NCBI GenBank assembly: GCA_002794775.1 | Contig: NBAY01000020.1 | Coordinates: 186,001 to 250,000 of the forward strand | Direction: 5' to 3' | Source: Porodaedalea pini | Taxonomy: Eukaryota; Basidiomycota; Agaricomycetes; Hymenochaetales; Hymenochaetaceae | Length of the DNA stretch: 64,000 nt | In this document: piece after piece, positions 57,923-64,000 of the stretch | How the letters are laid out: each line of letters starts with the position of its first letter | How positions within the stretch are numbered: position 1 is the stretch's first letter | The notes under the pieces: model-generated | The model's database searches: none | What the model was told of the DNA's origin: nothing | What the model saw: only the letters and a program-made list of their open reading frames with translations | Program-made: the position numbers and the translations under genes

Positions 57923-59110
57923 ATGTCTACGGTCAACCTACCACCGACCCCAGGTCCTTACCGCGAAACCAACAGAGACCCCTCGCCGCCAACTCCTCCA
58001 GAACCTTCGACACCCGCACCCGAACCTACAATGTCAACAGAAGGTTTCAGCCCACAGCAAATGGCGCAGATCGCGGCCATCGTTGCGAATGCCTTCGCCC
58101 ATCAGGCGAACAACGCCCCAGCACCGGTCGCGGCCGCTAACCCCCCGACCCTCAACATAGATGTCGCCCGACCACGTGAATTCACTGGTGGCGATGACTA
58201 CCTCGACTTCAAACGTGAAGTCCTTCTTTTTGTATCCGCGAACCCGAACCGATACCCTACGTCGGAGAGTAAAATCTATGTAGCTCTCTCCTACCTGAAG
58301 GGTGGTAATGCGGCGACGTGGGCGCAGAACTACGTCGAGGAGTCGACAACGTCGGGAATCGTCACCTTCACCGACAGCTGGGAGAGATTCCAGGAACGAC
58401 TCGACGCCTCGTTCGACGACCCGAATCGCAAAGAGGCCGCGCTGAAGGAATTCCGGGAGAAGGTTCAGAAGGACCTCACCGCCGACAAGTTTTTCCAGCA
58501 GCTCGACGTCATCATCAAGCGTGCGGAACTGAAGGACGACGGTATTATCTGTGATCGTCTCAAACGTGCGATGAACATCGAAGTAGTGCGAGGAGTCCTG
58601 AGATCGACGCCGGTCCCGACAAAATACGAGGACTGGAAAAACAAGGCTATCGAGATCGATCGCGGCGAGCAACAGATCCGCGCAATCCAAAGAGGCCGCC
58701 CATTTATACCCCAGCCTCGCCCGCAACAACAAGGACCCCCGGCTCGCCGTCAGGTAGCGGCCCCTCACGTCGACAGACGCGACGCGACCGGCGTCACTTT
58801 CGGAGGCGCGGGACAACCGATGGACGTCTCCATGAACGAGGCGCAACGACGACGCGCGTGCTGGATCTGCGGCGGGCTAGGCCATTTCAAGGACAAGTGC
58901 CCGCAGGGGAAGCCGATCATCCAGCGCATGCTGGAACTAATGGCACCAGGCGAACGCCGTATCCTAGCGGACGAGCTCGGCGCGATGAAGGAATCGGCCT
59001 TCGAGGAAGTCGTAGACACTCGGAGATCGACGGTGGAGGACTATGTGGAGGAAGGAGAGAATGACGAAGAGGTCGTCGACTCGCAGGGTTTTGCGAGTGG
59101 TCAGGCGTAG
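57923..59110 (+). CDS. gag: Gypsy-3 Gag
   Basis: 395 residues from the first ATG (57923) to TAG 59108-59110. It has a Pro-rich N-terminus, a capsid region (PREFTGGDDYLDFKREVLLF, LSYLKGGNAATWAQ, FQERLDASFDDP), and a CCHC zinc knuckle CWICGGLGHFKDKC near residue 313. It packages the RNA into particles. The same frame is open and conserved with Gypsy-2 for about 70 more codons upstream (from about 57700: LTDEQRRALP, RPGYVATNNSG) but without an ATG, so the true start may be spliced or non-AUG. Pol follows in the -1 frame. Confidence 0.88.
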   Translation: MSTVNLPPTPGPYRETNRDPSPPTPPEPSTPAPEPTMSTEGFSPQQMAQIAAIVANAFAHQANNAPAPVAAANPPTLNIDVARPREFTGGDDYLDFKREVLLFVSANPNRYPTSESKIYVALSYLKGGNAATWAQNYVEESTTSGIVTFTDSWERFQERLDASFDDPNRKEAALKEFREKVQKDLTADKFFQQLDVIIKRAELKDDGIICDRLKRAMNIEVVRGVLRSTPVPTKYEDWKNKAIEIDRGEQQIRAIQRGRPFIPQPRPQQQGPPARRQVAAPHVDRRDATGVTFGGAGQPMDVSMNEAQRRRACWICGGLGHFKDKCPQGKPIIQRMLELMAPGERRILADELGAMKESAFEEVVDTRRSTVEDYVEEGENDEEVVDSQGFASGQA

Positions 59111-59129
59111 CCATCGGGGCGACTGACCA
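59086..59129 (+). promoter_or_regulatory. Putative -1 ribosomal frameshift site between gag and pol
   Basis: The gag frame reads CAG GGT TTT, giving the heptamer G GGT TTT (59086-59092) in the X XXY YYZ arrangement. Five bases later TGGTCAG (59098-59104) can pair with CTGACCA (59123-59129), a 7-bp stem. The pol frame is open from 59065, so a -1 slip here joins gag to pol without a stop. Gypsy-2 keeps both heptamer and stem. Confidence 0.65.
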
Positions 59130-62100
59130 GGAAGAACAAGGGACTTTGAATCCGGACTCGTTAAAATATAACCAACCGTCTGTACAACACGTAGATGCGA
59201 ACGACGTCGATGGTTTTCCGGAGTATGAAGTCCCCACCGGTGTGAAAAGAAGTGAAGGATACGAGCAGTTGTTCATGAGAGGAACTGGCGGACGCCAGCT
59301 GGACCTTCTCCTGAACGTCGGACACAGTGTGAAAGGTGAAGTGAGGGAGGTAGACGCTCACGCACTCGTGGACTCGGGATGTACAGGATCGTGCATCGAC
59401 GTGAGGTTCGTCGAACGGTATGGGCTAGAGACGAAGCGGTATATCCGACCCCTTGCAGTGCTCAATGCCGACGGCACGCACAACGAAGCTGGGTTGATCG
59501 AGGAATACGTTGACGTTGAACTCACGATCGGTCATCATAAGGAACAGATCGTCCTGGCAGTAACCTCATTGGCGTCCTCTAACATCTTCCTGGGGTACGA
59601 CTGGCTTCGACGACACAATCCAGAGGTCAACTGGAAGACGGGGACACTCGACTTTACTCGCTGTCCAGGTGAATGCGTGGTAGAGAAGGACGATGAGGAA
59701 GGTATGCGGAGGGTGTGGAGAGCAGCAGAGGAGACGAGGAGGGTGAGAGAGGTGCGAATGGACAAGGAGTCCTGGCCCGCATACCTCAACGACTACGCCG
59801 ACGTCTTTAGCGAAAAAGGCTTCGAAAAGCTACCGGAACACCGACCGTGGGACCACGTCATCGACTTGAAGCCCGACTTCAAACCAAGTGACTGTAAAAT
59901 CTACCCGCTCACGCCAACAGAGCAACAGTCACTCAAGGACTTCCTCGATGAAAACTTGAAGTCGGGTCGCATTCGACGGTCGATATCGCCCATGGCGTCG
60001 CCCTTCTTCTTCATTAAGAAGGCCGACAAATCGCTACGCCCGATCCAGGATTACCGTAAGCTCAATGACGGTACGATCAAGAACAAGTATCCCCTCCCTC
60101 TCATTGACGAACTCGTCGACAAGGTCAAGAAAGCGAAGTACATCACTAAGCTTGACCTTCGCTGGGGGTACTACAATATCCGGATCCGCGAGGGTGACGA
60201 ATGGAAAGCAGCGTTTCGCACAAACATGGGCCTCTTCGAACCGACGGTCATGTTCTTTGGTCTCTGCAACGCCCCGGCAACGTTCCAGGCTTTTGTCAAT
60301 CACATCTTCAAGGAACTGATTTACGCTAACCTGATCATCGTATACCTCGACGACATATTGATCCTCTCGGAGACCATTGAGGAACATATAGACACGTCGA
60401 GGCGCGTCCTTCAGATCCTGCGAGAGAATGGCCTGTACCTGAAGCCGGAGAAGTGCGAATTTGACGCCAAGGTCGTCAAATACCTCGGCCACATCATCGG
60501 TAATGGCGAGATCAAGGCTGACCCAGCAAAGACGGAGGCGATTGCGAACTGGCCGGTCCCACGAAACCTGAAACAGCTACAACAATTCCTCGGCATGGGT
60601 AATTGGCTACGACGGTTCATCAAGGACTACAGTAAGGTGGTCCATCCGCTGACGTCGTTAACGGGCAAGAAGGACTGGGTATGGGAGACCGAACAGCAGG
60701 AAGCGTTCGAGGAGCTGAGACGACGTCTCTGCTCACCTCCAGTCCTAGCCATCGCCAACGACGAGGGTCCTTTCCGCGTAGAAGCGGACTCGTCAAACTT
60801 TGCGCTCGGCGGTGTGTTGTTGCAAAAACAGGAAGGGAAGTGGAGGGTGATTGCCTATAGGTCAGAAGCGCTCCTACCCGCTGAACGAAACTACGAGATC
60901 TACGACAAGGAGATGCTCGCGATCGTTTCGGCGCTCAAGGAATGGCGACAATACCTCCTCGGCGCTCGCCACACGATCGAAATCTGGTCCGACCACGCTA
61001 ACCTCACCTACTTCAGGTCAGCACAGAAACTGAGCTATCGACAAGCTCGCTGGCGGACCGAACTCGAAGAATTCGACTTCCACCTCGAGCACAAGTCGGG
61101 GAAGACGATGGGCAAGGCGGACTTACTGTCGCGCAAAGCAGGCTATGATGAGGGAAAGGACGACAACGATGACGTCGTGTTCATCAAGGACAAATGGCTG
61201 AATCGTGGAGTGGTGAGGACGTCGCGTGAGGAAGTGTTGGAACGAGTGGGTGACGCGCAGAGGGCGCAGGACGAGTCGGAGAGGCCGACGGGAATGGTGA
61301 AGGCCGACGGGTTGTGGCGGATGAAGGGAAAGGTGTACGTGCCGTCAACGATGAAGGAAGCGGTCTTACGGGAATGCCACGACTCGACCCTGGCAGGACA
61401 TCCCGGATCGTCAAAGACGGTCGAACTGGTACGTCGAGACTTCTGGTGGGCGTCGATGTTCTCCGATGTCCGAGCATACGTCCGAGGATGTGACCGCTGC
61501 CAACGAACGAAGGCTCTGAGGGCATCAAGGTCAAGGCCACTTCATCCAAACGCGGTCCCTGAAGGTCCCTGGGAAATTGTCACGGTCGACCTCATCGGAG
61601 AACTCCCGGACTCCAAGGGGCACAACGCAATCTGCGTCTTCGTCGATAGGTTCTCGAAACAGATGCACGCGATTCCGACGACAACGAGGCTGTCAGCAGA
61701 AGGCATGGCCCAGCTGTACCGAGACCACGTCTTCCGCCTCCACGGCTTGCCGAGGAAGATCATCCATGACCGAGGCACGCAGTTCGACGCATCAATGATG
61801 AAGGAACTGTACAAACTCCTACACATCGAAGGCAACCCGTCGACGGCGTATCACCCACAGACAGATGGTCAGACAGAACGCGTTAACCAAGAACTCGAAC
61901 AGTATCTTAGACTCTTCGTGAACCATCGCCAATCGGACTGGAAAGACTGGCTCCCCCTCGCAGAGTTTGCGTACAATAACCGCGAACATTCGGCGACGAA
62001 GATGTCCCCTTTCTACGCGAATACAGGACGTCACCCCTTGAGCTTTGACACGACACGAACCTCGTCTGCCAACATGTCGGCGGAAGAATTCGCGAAGCAC

Positions 62101-62736
62101 ATAAAGGAGACTCATCGTGTCGCGAAGGACAACCTGGTCAAAGCGGCAGACGACATGAAACGCTACCACGACCGGACGGCAGGAGCTTCGGTGGAGTACA
62201 AGGCTGGCGATAAGGTCTTCCTCGATGGACGAAATATCAGCACAGATTCACCCACGAAGAAACTCGCCGACAAATGGTACGGTCCCTTTGACATCGTCGA
62301 CAAGGTAGGAGCGAGCGCGTACAAGCTCAAACTCCCGAAACGATGGAAAAAGGTCCACCCTGTCTTCAACGAAACCCTGTTGAAACCCGCCGTCGAACCG
62401 TCCTTTGAAAGCCAGAAGCAACCGCCGCCGCCGCCGCCAGACATCATCGACAACGAGGAAGAATACGAACTCGAGGAAGTCCTAGACTCACGTCTGCACC
62501 GAGGGAAACTACAGTACCTTGTCAAGTGGGTCGGCTACAATGAACCTACTTGGCAACCTGAGACGGACTTCGGCGAAAACGCAAAGGAAGCGATCGCTGA
62601 GTTCTACCTCAAACATCCCGGTGCACCTCGGAAACTCGACATCCCTCGTCAACGACTCCGTCCGCTCTTCGTCGACACCGAACCGGACGACCGCGATCAT
62701 GGTTGGTCGGGACGCCCAACCTTGAAGGGGGGGTAA
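59093..62736 (+). CDS. pol: Gypsy-3 Pol (protease, RT, RNase H, integrase, chromodomain)
   Basis: Open in the -1 frame relative to gag from 59065 to TAA 62734-62736, with 1196 codons after the TTG at 59146; no ATG begins it, so it is probably made as Gag-Pol. Order: aspartic protease (HALVDSGCTGSCID), reverse transcriptase (KKADKSLRPIQDYRKLN; VYLDDIL catalytic box), RNase H (VEADSSNFALGGVLLQ), integrase HHCC finger (HDSTLAGHPGSSKTVEL ... CDRCQ), DDE core (VDLIGELPDSKGH, HDRGTQFD, HPQTDGQTERVNQELE) and a C-terminal chromodomain (LQYLVKWVGYNEPTWQPETD), which in chromoviruses guides integration to modified histones. No inactivating change was seen. Confidence 0.93.
62722..62736 (+). other. Gypsy-3 polypurine tract
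   Basis: A run GAAGGGGGGG ends right before TAATGTT, touching the 3' LTR and overlapping the pol stop. It should prime plus-strand DNA synthesis. Confidence 0.75.
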
Positions 62737-63151
62737 TGTTAGAACCTGAACTTTCACCTTTTTTCCTTTATTTTCCCTTTTACCATTTCCTTTATTATAT
62801 TCGTCCTTTTCATTATATTTACCCATCTTACACAATCATTCTAACACTACCTTCATTCGTTCCATTCCCACTCGTTATGTAATGTTAGGTAATATAGTCT
62901 CACGGTCGTCGCTATATAAGGTCTCAGGAATCGCATGAACTCCTTGTTCTGCTTTTCCTCTTACCTCCGCGACGACCTAGGTGAGACTCGTCCCCCTTGT
63001 ATTAGTTTAGACTTGTATTAATCCTCTTACCTCCGCGACGACCTAGCCTGAGTAAGCGTGTCCCGAGTCTACGCTCGAGTATAGCACGTCCCAGACGACA
63101 GTCAGCCGAGGCCTGCCCAGTTCGAGTCGTCTCCCGGACTCCCGCCTAACA
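62737..63151 (+). repeat. Gypsy-3 3' LTR
   Basis: 415 bp, no difference from 56907-57321 found by eye. Followed by ACGCC, the target duplication. Confidence 0.95.
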
Positions 63152-63589
63152 ACGCCAGTATGAAGCAATGTTGGTTCCAGGGAGGAAGACAGTAAAATCA
63201 GAGGCGAGCGCATGTACGGCGAAGAGGGAAGTCGATGATGCGAGTGATGCATCAAGGACCGTGACAACCTTTGGGAATGTGTTTGCGTCAAGTGCTAATG
63301 GTGAAACTGGACAAACTTTAACGATGCGTGTGGACAGATAAAGAGACTGGGCTCATGGGAGTCCTTGTCCAACACAAAAAATTATTTTAGCAGGTCCGGC
63401 GATGCGTGCAATGACAACAACAGGAACTGTTGCGGCAGACTTTACGGTCTTCGGCTTGAAGACGAGCATTCTAATAAGTTGAAGGTCAGAAGTCGGACGG
63501 CATGTTGCCTGCAGCAGTGAGTGCATCCCACCAGGCGGCCAGTGAGGCTACCACTTCGTGTGTGATGGTTGCGGTGGGTGTGATTGAGG

Positions 63590-64000
63590 TGTTAGGCGGG
63601 AGTCCGGGAGACGACTCGAACTGGGCAGGCCTCGGCTGACTGTCGTCTGGGACGTGCTATACTCGAGCGTAGACTCGGGACACGCTTACTCAGGCTAGGT
63701 CGTCGCGGAGGTAAGAGGATTAATACAAGTCTAAACTAATACAAGGGGGACGAGTCTCACCTAGGTCGTCGCGGAGGTAAGAGGAAAAGCAGAACAAGGA
63801 GTTCATGCGATTCCTGAGACCTTATATAGCGACGACCGTGAGACTATATTACCTAACATTACATAACGAGTGGGAATGGAACGAATGAAGGTAGTGTTAG
63901 AATGATTGTGTAAGATGGGTAAATATAATGAAAAGGACGAATATAATAAAGGAAATGGTAAAAGGGAAAATAAAGGAAAAAAGGTGAAAGTTCAGGTTCT
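63590..64000 (-). mobile_element. LTR of the Gypsy-3 family, inverted, cut by the right edge
   Basis: The reverse complement matches the 415-bp Gypsy-3 LTR with no difference seen; the window ends four bases before the expected end at 64004. It is either a solo LTR or the 3' LTR of a second, oppositely oriented element that continues to the right. The 438 bp between it and Gypsy-3 hold the ProRS N-terminal coding. Confidence 0.92.

Larger units (their letters stand above)
56907..63151 (+). mobile_element. Gypsy-3: apparently intact chromovirus, 6245 bp
   Basis: LTRs 56907-57321 and 62737-63151, both 415 bp, look identical by eye. A perfect 5-bp target duplication, ACGCC, flanks it (56902-56906 and 63152-63156). 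It has a self-priming PBS, gag, a frameshift site, a 1196-codon pol open to the end, and a polypurine tract. No stop or frameshift was found in gag from 57923 or in pol. These are the marks of a recent insertion, and the element may still be mobile. Confidence 0.95.
55806..63469 (-). pseudogene. Prolyl-tRNA synthetase pseudogene A, split by Gypsy-3
   Basis: From ATG 63469 the minus strand gives the fungal ProRS N-terminal domain (MLVFKPKTVKSAATVPVVV..., FPKVVTVLDASLASSTSLF, GTNIASYWR), interrupted at 63151/56907 by Gypsy-3 and resuming with ETKFHEVDFVELKAKA and KIAIGMKKG. Then IRPTTETVMYPY (class II synthetase RPTSET region), a large internal deletion, [70 protein letters not shown] and APLRLELSPVDIQKKQTLSVRR (anticodon-binding domain). 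Frameshifts near 56215 and 56120, a TGA after MYPY and a missing C-terminus show it is dead. A working ProRS must lie elsewhere. Confidence 0.85.

Overview
The window looks like a chromosome segment of a mushroom-forming basidiomycete (Agaricomycetes). Genes have many short introns of about 50-70 bp with GT..AG ends, and plant-wall and glycan hydrolases (GH12, GH92) sit beside F-box genes of the kind expanded in this class. Two thirds of the window is mobile-element DNA of types I know from Agaricomycetes: chromodomain Ty3/Gypsy elements, a Plavaka-like transposase and DUF6698-type genes. No species can be named from sequence alone. All family names come from recognising motifs, not from a search.

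Layout. 1-15.1 kb is host DNA: a GH12 endoglucanase cut by the window edge (-), a decayed F-box gene with two in-frame TGA codons (+), an F-box/LRR gene with three introns (+), a 15-exon GH92 mannosidase (-) and an 11-exon leucine-rich-repeat protein with a PP1-docking-like SILK motif (-). 15.4-22 kb is a degenerate zone: a non-LTR relic, a DUF6698-type pseudogene, a truncated Ku70-like fragment and a solo LTR. 22-40.7 kb is one large decayed Plavaka-like transposase gene (-) interrupted by a 10.7-kb Gypsy element (Gypsy-1, with an extra antisense gene) and by a 1.45-kb element (element C), followed by rearranged DUF6698 fragments. 40.7-48.4 kb is a mutated chromovirus (Gypsy-2) carrying a second element C. 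48.8-54.1 kb is host DNA again: an F-box protein and an aldo-keto reductase with a predicted C-terminal membrane anchor (both -). 55.5-63.5 kb holds tandem prolyl-tRNA synthetase pseudogene pieces, split by an apparently intact chromovirus (Gypsy-3) with LTRs that look identical and a perfect 5-bp target duplication. Another LTR of the same family, inverted, runs off the right edge.

How the parts relate. Gypsy-3 shows how the family should read, so decay can be read off Gypsy-2. In Gypsy-1, Gypsy-2, the transposase and the first F-box gene, nonsense codons are almost all TGA at positions expected to be arginine, and many Arg codons have become Cys, His or Trp. This is the pattern of C-to-T change at CpG, by deamination of methylated cytosine or a RIP-like process. 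Gypsy-3 also shows a self-priming primer-binding site and a gag-pol overlap with a slippery heptamer and hairpin, both conserved in Gypsy-2. The most unusual accessory features are the Ku70-like fragment beside a DUF6698 gene, DUF6698 copies on both sides of the transposase, element C with 4-bp GC-rich target duplications, and the antisense zinc-cluster-like gene inside Gypsy-1.
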